Positions 57,452-64,000 of a stretch of 64,000 bases of DNA are shown here, piece after piece. Origin of the DNA: Halopseudomonas xinjiangensis (GTDB lineage: Bacteria; Pseudomonadota; Gammaproteobacteria; Pseudomonadales; Pseudomonadaceae). Under the pieces are notes generated by a model. That model did no database searches. It was not told the origin of the DNA and saw nothing but the letters and a program-made list of their open reading frames with translations. A program made the position numbers and the translations under genes. Where the stretch lies: assembly GCA_011050525.1 (NCBI GenBank), contig DRFO01000016.1, forward strand, positions 48,984-112,983, written 5' to 3'. Position 1 is the stretch's first letter; every line of letters starts with the position of its first letter.

Positions 57452-57466
57452 TTCGCTCTCCTTTTT

Positions 57467-57525
57467 GCATAACGCCGCAATCACGCGCTTGTCGCGTGTA
57501 TTGCTTTGTTGTCTGGCTGTTATAT
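57467..57525 (-). repeat. attC site
   Basis: 59 bp from GCATAAC to GTTATAT with internal palindrome CACGCGCTTGTCGCGTG; stop codon of the cupin cassette falls in the right core. Confidence 0.75.
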
Positions 57526-57888
57526 CCATACGTCATTGGTGGCAGTACGTTCACTAGTTTCGCCATCGCCGGTATTCAAAACGCCTTTAGGCTCGATCAG
57601 CATTACCTCAACCTCCTTCTCAGCATATGGTTTGTGCTCAACGCCCTTGGGCACGACATACATCTCACCTTCAGACAGATTCACATAGCCATCTCTAAAA
57701 TCAATACGAAGAGATCCCTTTAAAACGATGAAGGTTTCATCAGTGTCCTGATGGTCATGCCAGACGAAATCACCCTCCAGTTTCACGAGCTTGAACTGAT
57801 AGTCGTTCATCTCTGCCACTACTTTGGGTGACCATTGCTCTGAAAATAGGCTGAGCTTGTTTGCGAAATTTATCGATTTTTGCTGCAT
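57520..57888 (-). CDS. Cassette: small cupin protein
   Basis: 122 residues from [12 protein letters not shown]. Cupin motif 1 is [21 protein letters not shown], motif 2 [16 protein letters not shown]; three His and one Glu can bind a metal. Single-domain cupin, reaction unknown. Confidence 0.85.
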   Translation of the reverse strand: MQQKSINFANKLSLFSEQWSPKVVAEMNDYQFKLVKLEGDFVWHDHQDTDETFIVLKGSLRIDFRDGYVNLSEGEMYVVPKGVEHKPYAEKEVEVMLIEPKGVLNTGDGETSERTATNDVWI

Positions 57889-57905
57889 ATGCAATTTCCT
57901 CATCC

Positions 57906-57990
57906 AGATAACGCCGCCAGCACGCGCAGCTTTGTAGTGGAGGCGTAGCCGAAACGAAAAAGCTGTCGCTATGCCTGGCTTTTGTTACGC
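57906..57990 (-). repeat. attC site, group A
   Basis: AGATAAC to GTTACGC, 85 bp, sharing AAGCTGTCGCTATGCCTGGC with the group A sites; the GNAT 3 stop lies in the right core. Confidence 0.7.
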
Positions 57991-58419
57991 ATTGCCGTCA
58001 ACCCGCTTACCCATGCTGATCCGCTCTTCGATGTTGAAACCCAGAGTTTCATAGAACGCAACTACAGCGGCGTTGGTTGAGCGGACTTGGAGGTTTACCT
58101 TGATGCACCCGAGTTCCGCCAAGCTCTTGATTGTGAAGTTGACGAGTTCCTGGCCGACCCCTTTCCGCCGATAGCCGGCCGCCACAGCAACAGAATACAA
58201 CCACCCACGATGCCCGTCGTATCCTGCGATACACCCACCAACAAGGTGTTCACCCTCGACTGCAACGAAAACCAGGTCATCTACCATCAGCTTAGATTCC
58301 AAGACTTTCGCCGGCTCGTTGTGTGGTAGATCGTCTGGAAAGACCTGCCGCCATAGACTGATCAGTCGGTCTTTATCTCCTTGCTCATATTTTCGGATTT
58401 CCACAGCACTTCCTAACAT
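57985..58419 (-). CDS. Cassette: GNAT acetyltransferase 3 (YpeA-like)
   Basis: 144 residues from MLGSAVEIRKYEQGD; a GTG at 58404 preceded by AGGAAG is an equally good start. Motif A: LYSVAVAAGYRRKGVGQELVNFTIKSL; then INLQV-type VNLQVRSTNAAVVAFYETLGF, as in the YpeA subgroup. Confidence 0.88.
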   Translation of the reverse strand: MLGSAVEIRKYEQGDKDRLISLWRQVFPDDLPHNEPAKVLESKLMVDDLVFVAVEGEHLVGGCIAGYDGHRGWLYSVAVAAGYRRKGVGQELVNFTIKSLAELGCIKVNLQVRSTNAAVVAFYETLGFNIEERISMGKRVDGNA

Positions 58420-58497
58420 GCGTAACGTAGAGCTTTGCGGCACTTTTGGAGCCGCGAAGCGGTGGGAAAATTGTCCGGCAATAGCGAATGGCTAAGC
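58411..58497 (-). repeat. attC-like site (right end eroded)
   Basis: TCCTAAC (58411-58417) then arms GCGGCACTTTTGGAGCCGC; the opposite core near GGCTAAGC is degenerate and lies 24 bp from the GNAT 4 stop. Confidence 0.45.
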
Positions 58498-58520
58498 GGC
58501 ATTTTCTCTCTGCCCGCTTT

Positions 58521-58973
58521 CTATAAAAGCTTGCTGAAAAACACACGATTGAATCCATCGTCGAGCTTTCGGCCGACTTCGATGTACCCGAGCTTTGGGT
58601 ACATTGTGATATTTTCCGTCATTGCTTCATTTGTGTAGAGCTCAATGGTCTTATACCCGGCGTGCTTCGCGGTCTTTTCGACATGCTCGATCAAAAGCTT
58701 CCCTATCCCTCGACCGCCGCAGTCCGGCATCACGGCAACGCTCTCAAGCTTAAACTGGCTGCCTTCAGAATAGGCAACAACATAGCCCACCAAACCCGCC
58801 TGGCTTGTAGCTACGGTTACATAACCCCTAGCGACTTGGCCCGCAAAATCAGCATGCATCGGCGCAGGCTCTCGATCCATGCGCTGCACGTACTTCACAT
58901 AAGCTTGCTGTGCGCACAGCTGGATATCTACTACGTCGGTTTCAATAGCTTCCCGGATTTGGACTGAAGACAT
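58521..58973 (-). CDS. Cassette: GNAT acetyltransferase 4
   Basis: 150 residues from MSSVQIREAIETDVVD. Motif A: KLESVAVMPDCGGRGIGKLLIEHVEKTAK; followed by IELYTNEAMTENITMYPKLGY. Acceptor unknown. Confidence 0.88.
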   Translation of the reverse strand: MSSVQIREAIETDVVDIQLCAQQAYVKYVQRMDREPAPMHADFAGQVARGYVTVATSQAGLVGYVVAYSEGSQFKLESVAVMPDCGGRGIGKLLIEHVEKTAKHAGYKTIELYTNEAMTENITMYPKLGYIEVGRKLDDGFNRVFFSKLL

Positions 58974-59006
58974 TCTTGAGGGCACCTTCGGATGATCGGG
59001 TATGCC

Positions 59007-59089
59007 GTTTAACGCCTGCAGCACGCGCGGCTGCGGAATGGCGGCGAAGCCGCATGTAGTAGCCGTCGCCGTGCCTGTGATTGTTAGGC
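59007..59089 (-). repeat. attC site, group A
   Basis: Fully canonical cores GTTTAAC (59007-59013) and GTTAGGC (59083-59089), 83 bp, with palindromic arms GCGGCGAAGCCGC. Stop of the P-loop gene in the right core. Confidence 0.88.
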
Positions 59090-59590
59090 AGAAACATCCG
59101 TATTGATTGTGATAACGCCTGACAACTCCATGTGCGATGGCGGTTCGAACTGTTTCTCCATGAAGTCAAACATCATTGGCGTAACTTCCAGCGAAAACGT
59201 TACCCCTTTATGCGCATTCCGCGTCAACACCCGATTGCGGCGGACGTCATGCGGTGCATGGAGGTAGTGCATTCTGTACTCCAAACCAGACTCTCTTGCC
59301 AGCACTGCAAACTCAGTTCGGCTTGTCGCTTTCATGAAACCAAGATCTAGAATCACGCTACCCCCGTTTAAAGCTACGGCTCTCGCGATTGACCATATTT
59401 GAGCCTCACAGCGTCTAACTCGCTCCATAATCCAACTGAGGTTCATTGGTTTCGGCAGATCAGGCCCATAAAGCTGCACCATCCATTCATCAATTGAAAA
59501 GCGCGTCCCATTTTCGCTCTCGGATAGGGTCCGCGAGTAGGTCGATTTGCCTGCGCCTTGCGGTCCGAAAACCAAATGAACAATACCCAT
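59084..59590 (-). CDS. Cassette: P-loop kinase (zeta-toxin-like fold)
   Basis: 168 residues beginning MGIVHLVFGPQGAGKST (Walker A at about 9-16). SIDEW follows as a possible catalytic Asp, then SVILDLGF as the strand of Walker B and RRNRVLTRN as a lid. This is the AAA_33/zeta-toxin type of small-molecule or nucleotide kinase. No antitoxin partner; probably a resistance or metabolic kinase. Confidence 0.78.
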   Translation of the reverse strand: MGIVHLVFGPQGAGKSTYSRTLSESENGTRFSIDEWMVQLYGPDLPKPMNLSWIMERVRRCEAQIWSIARAVALNGGSVILDLGFMKATSRTEFAVLARESGLEYRMHYLHAPHDVRRNRVLTRNAHKGVTFSLEVTPMMFDFMEKQFEPPSHMELSGVITINTDVSA

Positions 59591-59617
59591 GGAGAATTCC
59601 TTCCAGACTGGTTTATG

Positions 59618-59665
59618 CCTAACGCTGCGTTCACCGGCTTGTCCGGTGCAACGCTTTGTTAAAAG
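59618..59665 (-). repeat. attC-like site, short
   Basis: GCCTAAC to GTTAAAA, about 48 bp, with CACCGGCTTGTCCGGTG as central palindrome. Ends within 15 bp of the PhzF stop. Confidence 0.65.
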
Positions 59666-59677
59666 CGTTGCACGATT

Positions 59678-60511
59678 TCATAGATTGATTTCACCATCAA
59701 TGACTTCAACAACTTGGCCGCCAACCCAGATTCCATCTGAAACTTGGCGCAGGTGAACACGACCTGCTCGTTGAAGAACCGTGCCTTGGGCTGCGGTATA
59801 CGTAGACTTTACAAAGCCTTCTTCAATAAGCCACTGGGCCAAGCTCGCGTTCAAGCTACCTGTAACTGGATCTTCATACCCTCCCCTTCCGACAAAAGCC
59901 CGGACCTCAATATCTGCATCATGGCCAGAACTATGGGGACCAGCGACTCCCAGGTTGAATGGAAAAAGTGTAGCCCAATTGGGTTTGAGGGAAAGCACCT
60001 GCTGCGCGGAATGTAGCATGACGGCACACCATCCCGGACCATTATCCACCCACTGATGCCGGACAATATCAGATGGCGACAAATCGAAAGCTTTGGCGAT
60101 CTTGTTGACTACATCATCTTCTAGAGGCCCCGAACGGACTAAAGGCGGCGCCGAAAATGCGAGAAATGAGCCTTCTCTTCGGATACTGATTAGTCCTGCT
60201 TCACATTGTTGTACGATCACGTCTGATTCTCGGCACTTTCCACCCGCCGATAACCAAGCGTGACATGAGCCTAAAGTCGGATGGCCAGCAAACGGAAGTT
60301 CGCCTCCAGGTGAAAAAATGCGCAGCCTGTAATCAGCCTTTGGATCGTCTGGTTTTAACAAGAACGTTGTTTCGGACAAATTTGTCCAGCGTGCAAGTGC
60401 GCACATCTGTTCTTCAGACAGAGTTTCAGCATCGTGGATTACGGCGACCGGATTGCCGGGAAGTGGATCAGCTGAAAATACGTTGACTTGTGAAAACCGA
60501 TAACGGGACAT
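59678..60511 (-). CDS. Cassette: PhzF-family isomerase/epimerase
   Basis: 277 residues from MSRYRFSQVNVFSADP. PhzF hallmarks: GNPVAVIHDAETL, the catalytic Glu in WTNLSETTFLL, FSPGGELPFAGHPTLGS, and the C-terminal half GYEDPVTGSLNASLAQWL. Diaminopimelate-epimerase-like fold; reaction unknown. At 834 bp this is the largest cassette gene here. Confidence 0.9.
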   Translation of the reverse strand: MSRYRFSQVNVFSADPLPGNPVAVIHDAETLSEEQMCALARWTNLSETTFLLKPDDPKADYRLRIFSPGGELPFAGHPTLGSCHAWLSAGGKCRESDVIVQQCEAGLISIRREGSFLAFSAPPLVRSGPLEDDVVNKIAKAFDLSPSDIVRHQWVDNGPGWCAVMLHSAQQVLSLKPNWATLFPFNLGVAGPHSSGHDADIEVRAFVGRGGYEDPVTGSLNASLAQWLIEEGFVKSTYTAAQGTVLQRAGRVHLRQVSDGIWVGGQVVEVIDGEINL

Positions 60512-60523
60512 GATAGTTGTGCC

Positions 60524-60610
60524 TTTTAACGTCAGCCATAAGCGGCGCCCTGTCAAGGGCGTCCGGGGGAGGGCCATCGGCCCGGAACAACCTTGATGGC
60601 CTTGTTGGGC
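60524..60610 (-). repeat. attC site
   Basis: TTTTAAC (60524-60530) to canonical GTTGGGC (60604-60610), 87 bp, with palindromic GGCGCCCTGTCAAGGGCGTCC inside. Confidence 0.75.
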
Positions 60611-60613
60611 ATG

Positions 60614-60952
60614 CTACTTGTCACGGACCCTATTTTTTTTGTCGTACGCCTCAACTTTGAGCAACAAATCCTTGGCCGGCTCTGATAATTCAATACTTTT
60701 TTCTGACACCCATCTTTCAAGTTTTACCTCTTCGTATGCTCTAGCGATGAATACAGCTCGCCTTGCATAGTCATTTCCCTTCTCATCAATTCGTTCAAGA
60801 ACCCCTTGCAGGATGTGGATGGTACGGGCGTGTCCATGTTCTTTGCTGATCTCCGCAAATTTTTTTTCCTGGTACTTTATGTATGAGTATTGAACGACCA
60901 AAGCTCCGACTAGACCAACAAATGCGATTCCTATTGATACTTTTTTAATCAT
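60614..60952 (-). CDS. Cassette: unknown membrane-anchored protein
   Basis: 112 residues: N-terminal hydrophobic helix (about 5-22) then a charged, helical domain rich in Lys and Glu. No domain recognised. Confidence 0.65.
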   Translation of the reverse strand: MIKKVSIGIAFVGLVGALVVQYSYIKYQEKKFAEISKEHGHARTIHILQGVLERIDEKGNDYARRAVFIARAYEEVKLERWVSEKSIELSEPAKDLLLKVEAYDKKNRVRDK

Positions 60953-60969
60953 GATTTCTTTCTCTTGGT

Positions 60970-61046
60970 GCCTAACGATTAAGCTAAGGGGCCGGCTTTA
61001 GCCGGTCCCAGTGAGCGAGGCGAACGATTTGAGCGCATTGTTAGAA
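60970..61046 (-). repeat. attC site, group B
   Basis: GCCTAAC to GTTAGAA, 77 bp, with GGGCCGGCTTTAGCCGGTCCC as a strong palindrome; close match to the 63761 site. Confidence 0.8.
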
Positions 61047-61048
61047 GG

Positions 61049-61363
61049 CTACCACAAACGCTTTTTATCGCGGTGGTAGCACTTAAAAGCCAGCACCCAG
61101 AATGAAATTAATGCGAACAGGGCTACTTTGTCGTAGCGCTTAAGGAGTTTGCTTGCAATTGCATCCTCAAGCCCTTTCAGCGGTCCGATGAACTGAAGGT
61201 TGCTCGTAAGGTGGCTACCGATAAGGCTGATGCCGATGAAGAACACGATACCCAGAATAATTGCCCACTGGGTCTTCTTAGAAATTGCTATCCCGTACAA
61301 GATTTCAGAGAAATATTCTTTCAAGCCAACCTCCATGTATCGTAAGCGATCCATAAACCCCAC
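61049..61363 (-). CDS. Cassette: unknown two-helix membrane protein, start displaced by IS66
   Basis: 104 residues with hydrophobic segments at about 33-50 and 81-93. The first seven codons (MGFMDRL) lie inside the left terminal repeat of the IS66 element. The original start codon is most likely the ATG at 61336, inside the duplicated target GATACATG, giving MEVGLKEYFSEIL and 95 residues. The reading frame is preserved across the junction, so an N-terminally extended product is possible. Function unknown. Confidence 0.65.
   Translation of the reverse strand: MGFMDRLRYMEVGLKEYFSEILYGIAISKKTQWAIILGIVFFIGISLIGSHLTSNLQFIGPLKGLEDAIASKLLKRYDKVALFALISFWVLAFKCYHRDKKRLW
61334..61341. repeat. 8-bp target duplication, left copy
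   Basis: CATGTATC directly outside the left IS66 end; identical to 63386-63393. Confidence 0.93.
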
Positions 61364-61383
61364 CCTACGGCGAGCGTTTTAGA

Positions 61384-62922
61384 TCAGTAAGTGCGCACTT
61401 CCTTGCAGTTCCACGGCAGCAACGCCTCGTAATCTTCTGCAGACTTAGCCAGCGGCAAATGCACCAGCACATGGCGCAGCCAGGCGTAAGGTTCTTGCCC
61501 ATTGGCCTTGGCGGTCTCGATCAGGCTGTAAATCAAGGCACTGGCCTGGGCGCCCTTGGGCGTATCGCTGAACAGCCAGTTCTTGCGTCCAATCACGAAC
61601 GGGCGGATGGCGCGTTCTGCTGGGTTGTTGTCGATGGGCAGGTGTCCGCCTTCGGTGTAGCGGATCAATTTGGACCAGTTATTGGCAAGGTAGCTAACGG
61701 CCTTGCCCAAGGCGCTTTGCGGGGTGACCTGGGCATGGGTTTTGTCCAGCCAAGCTTTCAGCTGATCCAGCACTGCCTGGCTTTTCAGCTGTCTTGCTTC
61801 CAGACGGTTGGCGGCATCAAGGTCTTTGCAGTCACGCTCGACGCCGTACAACTTGTTGATCAGACTCAATGCCATATCGGCCCGTCCGGTCTTGCCCTTG
61901 GGCTGGGCTTTCTGCGCATCGATGAACTTGCGCCGGGCATGCGCCCAGCAGCCCAGGCGTTCAATACCGGGTTGCAAGGCCACCGCGTTGTAACCGGCGT
62001 AGTCATCCGTCATCAGGTAGCCACGATAGCCTTCCAGCAAATGCTCCGGTACTGCCTGGGAACGGCTTGTTGTGTAGTCAAACAGAACGACCGGATGGTC
62101 CGGTGGGCCGCCGGTTTGCACCCACATCCAGGACTGGCTGGTAGGGTCTCGACCGGGTTCTTTCAAGACCTGCAACCGGGTTTCATCGCAGTGGATCACC
62201 GGGCTGTCCAGCAGCTGGTCGCGCATCAGGTTGATTAGCGGTTGCAGATGATCGCCACACTGCATAACCCAGCGGGCCAACGTTTGCCGGGGGATAGTGA
62301 CGCCGTGACGGCTCAGAACTTTCTCGAACCGGTGCAGTGGCAGGCCATCGACATACTTGGTGGTCAGCAGCATGGCCAAGACGCTGGGGCTGGCCATGCT
62401 TTTTTCGATCAGTTGAGCCGGCTTGTCAGCGGTGACCGGTGCGGCTTCGCAAGCCTTGCAGGCATAGACCTTGCGGAGGTGCCTGATTACCCGGATCTGC
62501 ATCGGAATGATGTCCAGCTGTTCGCTGATTTCTTCGCCGATGGTTTGCTTGCGACAACCGCAATCACAGGTCAGTTCGTGCTCGGGCAGTTCGTGGATGA
62601 CGTCGACGCGGGGCAGTTCAGCTGGCAATGGCTTGCGTTTACCCCGTTTTTTGGCTGGTTCAGCCTTAACGGTTTCTTCATCATCCAGCGCTGGCGTTTC
62701 AGCAGCCAGGCTTTCTGCCTCGTTGAACAGACCAATCTGGGGTGACTGCGGATCGGTCGTTTGTTCTGATTTGCGTCCGAACAAGCGCTGTCGCAGCAGC
62801 GTATTCTCTTCTTGCAAGTGCAGAATTTGCCCGTCTTTCACTGACAGCTGTTTGTTCAAGACAATCAGTAACTGCTTGAGCTTGATCGGGTCGTCAGTAA
62901 GGGTTTCGGGCAGGGAAATCAT
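61384..62922 (-). CDS. tnpC: IS66 transposase TnpC
   Basis: 512 residues. N-terminal leucine-zipper-like region (about 14-50), a zinc-finger region with [11 protein letters not shown] and ACKACE, then the DDE core: Asp in [11 protein letters not shown], Asp in [12 protein letters not shown], and Glu in [29 protein letters not shown] is 19 bp after the tnpB stop. Appears intact. Confidence 0.96.
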   Translation of the reverse strand: MISLPETLTDDPIKLKQLLIVLNKQLSVKDGQILHLQEENTLLRQRLFGRKSEQTTDPQSPQIGLFNEAESLAAETPALDDEETVKAEPAKKRGKRKPLPAELPRVDVIHELPEHELTCDCGCRKQTIGEEISEQLDIIPMQIRVIRHLRKVYACKACEAAPVTADKPAQLIEKSMASPSVLAMLLTTKYVDGLPLHRFEKVLSRHGVTIPRQTLARWVMQCGDHLQPLINLMRDQLLDSPVIHCDETRLQVLKEPGRDPTSQSWMWVQTGGPPDHPVVLFDYTTSRSQAVPEHLLEGYRGYLMTDDYAGYNAVALQPGIERLGCWAHARRKFIDAQKAQPKGKTGRADMALSLINKLYGVERDCKDLDAANRLEARQLKSQAVLDQLKAWLDKTHAQVTPQSALGKAVSYLANNWSKLIRYTEGGHLPIDNNPAERAIRPFVIGRKNWLFSDTPKGAQASALIYSLIETAKANGQEPYAWLRHVLVHLPLAKSAEDYEALLPWNCKEVRTY

Positions 62923-62941
62923 GCCATGGATTATACCAAAA

Positions 62942-63301
62942 TCAGGCTACGTAGCGGGGCCTGAGCACCTTATGGGGTTTGTTTCGCCAGAGATCCAAGC
63001 CGTCCAACAACCAGTTCAGTTCTTCGGTACTCAATTCGATGGCATCATCGCCTGGTTCCGGAGGAGCCTTGAAACGTTCGGCTTCCAACCGTTTTAGCCA
63101 GAGACAGAAACCGTTGCGCTCCCAGTACAATATTTTGACCCGGTTCCGGGCGCGATTGAGGAAGACAAACAACACCGGGTCAAAGACCGCCGCCTTGATG
63201 TCTAGCTCGACGAGAGCCGAGAGGCCATCAATGGATTTACGAAAGTCCACCGGCTTGGGATACAGGTAAACCTTTTCGACCTTGGCACTGGGACGCATCA
63301 T
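62942..63301 (-). CDS. tnpB: IS66 accessory protein TnpB
   Basis: 119 residues with the Orf2 signature [51 protein letters not shown]. Needed with TnpC for transposition in studied members. Intact. Confidence 0.95.
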   Translation of the reverse strand: MMRPSAKVEKVYLYPKPVDFRKSIDGLSALVELDIKAAVFDPVLFVFLNRARNRVKILYWERNGFCLWLKRLEAERFKAPPEPGDDAIELSTEELNWLLDGLDLWRNKPHKVLRPRYVA

Positions 63302-63385
63302 GCTGACAACCTCCAGATAAAATCAGGGAGGTTAGATTGGCGTGATCATCATCTGGTTAGTAGGGGGGGTTTATGGAGCGCTTAC

Positions 63386-63393
63386 CATGTATC
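63386..63393. repeat. 8-bp target duplication, right copy
   Basis: CATGTATC directly outside the right IS66 end. Read on the minus strand it is GATACATG and supplies the original cassette start codon. Confidence 0.93.
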
Positions 63394-63400
63394 TGTTGCC

Positions 63401-63489
63401 TTCTAACGCTGAGGTAACCGGCGCCGGAGCGCGAGCGGAGGGAACCAAAGCGCCACGCTTTTGGCGTCCGGTTGACTGCCTGGTTAGAG
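63401..63489 (-). repeat. attC-like site, group C
   Basis: TTCTAAC to GTTAGAG, 89 bp, ending one base before the CPCC gene's stop codon. Contains CCACGCTTTTGGCGTCCGGTTG shared with the 57003 site. Before the IS66 insertion it lay about 12 bp from the ATG of the interrupted cassette. Confidence 0.7.
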
Positions 63490-63753
63490 CTAGATGGCAC
63501 GAACTTTTCGAACATAGAGCGAGCGCTTTTCAATAGGAAGAACATTTTTAACCATATTCAGGTCGCATGCGTCATGTGCCGCGAAGTTTGCTCGTGCCTC
63601 TCGAATAGTAAGACCGTGATTAGCCCCTGATTCAGTGTCCGTCTCCTCGATACCAAAATAGTCATCTTCCCAAAAGCAAACCGGACAGATTTCGTAATCC
63701 TGACCCTTGGGGAGCGTGAAATAATCGCAGCATGGGCATTGATTAAATTTCAT
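63490..63753 (-). CDS. Cassette: CPCC-type cysteine-rich protein
   Basis: 87 residues. Starts MKFNQCPCCDYFTL and continues EICPVCFWEDDYFG, the paired-CxxC pattern of the CPCC family (probably zinc-binding), with ESGANHGLTIREARANF. Function unknown; common in integrons and other mobile arrays. Confidence 0.85.
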   Translation of the reverse strand: MKFNQCPCCDYFTLPKGQDYEICPVCFWEDDYFGIEETDTESGANHGLTIREARANFAAHDACDLNMVKNVLPIEKRSLYVRKVRAI

Positions 63754-63760
63754 TCTGTAG

Positions 63761-63836
63761 CTCTAACGTTTGGTTAAGGGGCGGGCTTTAGCCCGTCCCA
63801 GAGAGCGAAGCGAACGGTTTGAATCAGTTGTTAGCT
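63761..63836 (-). repeat. attC site, group B
   Basis: CTCTAAC to GTTAGCT, 76 bp; GGGGCGGGCTTTAGCCCGTCCC palindrome and GCGAAGCGAACGGTTTGAATC arm, matching the 60970 site. Confidence 0.78.
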
Positions 63837-63856
63837 TACGTGAACACGTTACTCAT

Positions 63857-64000
63857 TGAATCACACCGGGTTTCGTGGAGGCCTCAACTCTTGAGAGAAT
63901 GAGGCATGAAGAAATCCAATAGCTATTCCCCCGAAGTCCGTGAACGCGCCGTACGCATGGTTCTGGAGAACCTGAAGGACTACCCATCCGAATGGGCAGC
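63857..64000 (+). mobile_element. IS3-family element, left end (continues beyond window)
   Basis: TGAATCACACCGGGTTTCG resembles an IS3-family terminal repeat (TG tip), 49 bp ahead of the orfA start. It begins about 20 bp past an attC core, so it sits in the next cassette or at the site. Confidence 0.65.
63906..64000 (+). CDS. IS3-family transposase OrfA (5' part only)
   Basis: Codons read [20 protein letters not shown] and continue to SEWAA at the edge, the N-terminal helix-turn-helix typical of IS3 OrfA. GAATGAGG lies just upstream. The rest and OrfB are outside the window. Confidence 0.85.
   Translation, partial: MKKSNSYSPEVRERAVRMVLENLKDYPSEWA

Larger units (their letters stand above)
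61342..63385 (-). mobile_element. IS66-family insertion sequence, 2044 bp
   Basis: Left end GTAAGCGATCCATAAACCCC and right end, read inward, GTAAGCGCTCCATAAACCCC form terminal repeats of about 26 bp with few mismatches and the GTAAGCG tip typical of IS66. Perfect 8-bp duplications CATGTATC flank it. It contains tnpC and tnpB; the tnpA often found in the family is absent, as only 84 bp lie ahead of tnpB. It is inserted in an integron cassette. Confidence 0.95.

Noticed and set aside
59084..59590. Zeta-type toxin of a toxin-antitoxin pair
   Set aside because: No epsilon-type partner gene is adjacent in the cassette; a generic P-loop kinase is the safer call.
61379..61390. IS66 left end at GTAAGTGCGC next to the tnpC stop
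   Set aside because: It has no matching right end or target duplication; GTAAGCG at 61342 pairs with 63385 and has perfect 8-bp duplications.

Overview
The window looks like the chromosome of a moderately halotolerant, marine- or brackish-type gammaproteobacterium of the Pseudomonas/Halopseudomonas group. This is inferred from gene content and order: an ectABCD-ask ectoine/hydroxyectoine operon, an RhlG-like reductase beside speA, the ispF-truD-surE-pcm-DUF368-nlpD-rpoS block, argP/argO, acpH and a class I fumarase. Nearly all genes from 1 to 52.7 kb look like ordinary, GC-rich, tightly packed chromosome.

Layout. 1-3.4 kb: a complete curli set on the minus strand, csgD-csgE-csgF-csgG-csgB-csgA, with csgA running off the left edge. 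3.5-4.4 kb: an alpha/beta hydrolase. 4.4-9.2 kb: ectABCD-ask. 9.5-16.9 kb: rhlG, speA, a subtilase autotransporter with a poly-glycine tract, and ligB. 16.9-21.2 kb: a 9-bp tandem repeat patch, yhhQ behind a candidate preQ1-I riboswitch, a gene with all sequence marks of a halohydrin dehalogenase followed upstream by an epoxide hydrolase, a solute-binding protein and a membrane-anchored BLUF photoreceptor. 21.2-26.3 kb: a MacAB-type tripartite exporter operon. 26.4-32.1 kb: a VOC protein, an NtrC-type response regulator and its histidine kinase, then, divergently, three small secreted proteins with near-identical signal peptides and shared upstream motifs. 32.2-40.3 kb: glutathione-dependent formaldehyde detoxification (frmA/fghA), then the ispF to rpoS block. 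40.3-52.7 kb: an EAL phosphodiesterase, sodB, argO/argP, a coiled-coil membrane protein, acpH, a phospholipase D/cardiolipin synthase, an enoyl-CoA hydratase, a ferredoxin-type reductase, a diguanylate cyclase and fumarase.

52.7-64.0 kb: a chromosomal integron cassette array. About sixteen short, promoter-poor genes lie on the minus strand, almost every one followed by an attC-like palindrome whose GTTRRRY-type core overlaps or abuts the stop codon. Contents include four GNAT acetyltransferases, a nucleoside deaminase, a GFA protein, a cupin, a PhzF protein, a P-loop kinase, a thioesterase, a CPCC protein and several unknown membrane proteins. The integrase gene is not in the window; by orientation it should lie beyond the right edge. 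One cassette is interrupted exactly over its start codon by a 2044-bp IS66-family element with recognisable terminal repeats and a perfect 8-bp duplication. An IS3-family element begins at the right edge.

The parts that deserve most attention are the integron array with its IS66 insertion, the halohydrin dehalogenase plus epoxide hydrolase pair, and the two-component system beside three related secreted proteins with shared promoter and operator motifs. All identifications are from reading the sequence; no database search was run.
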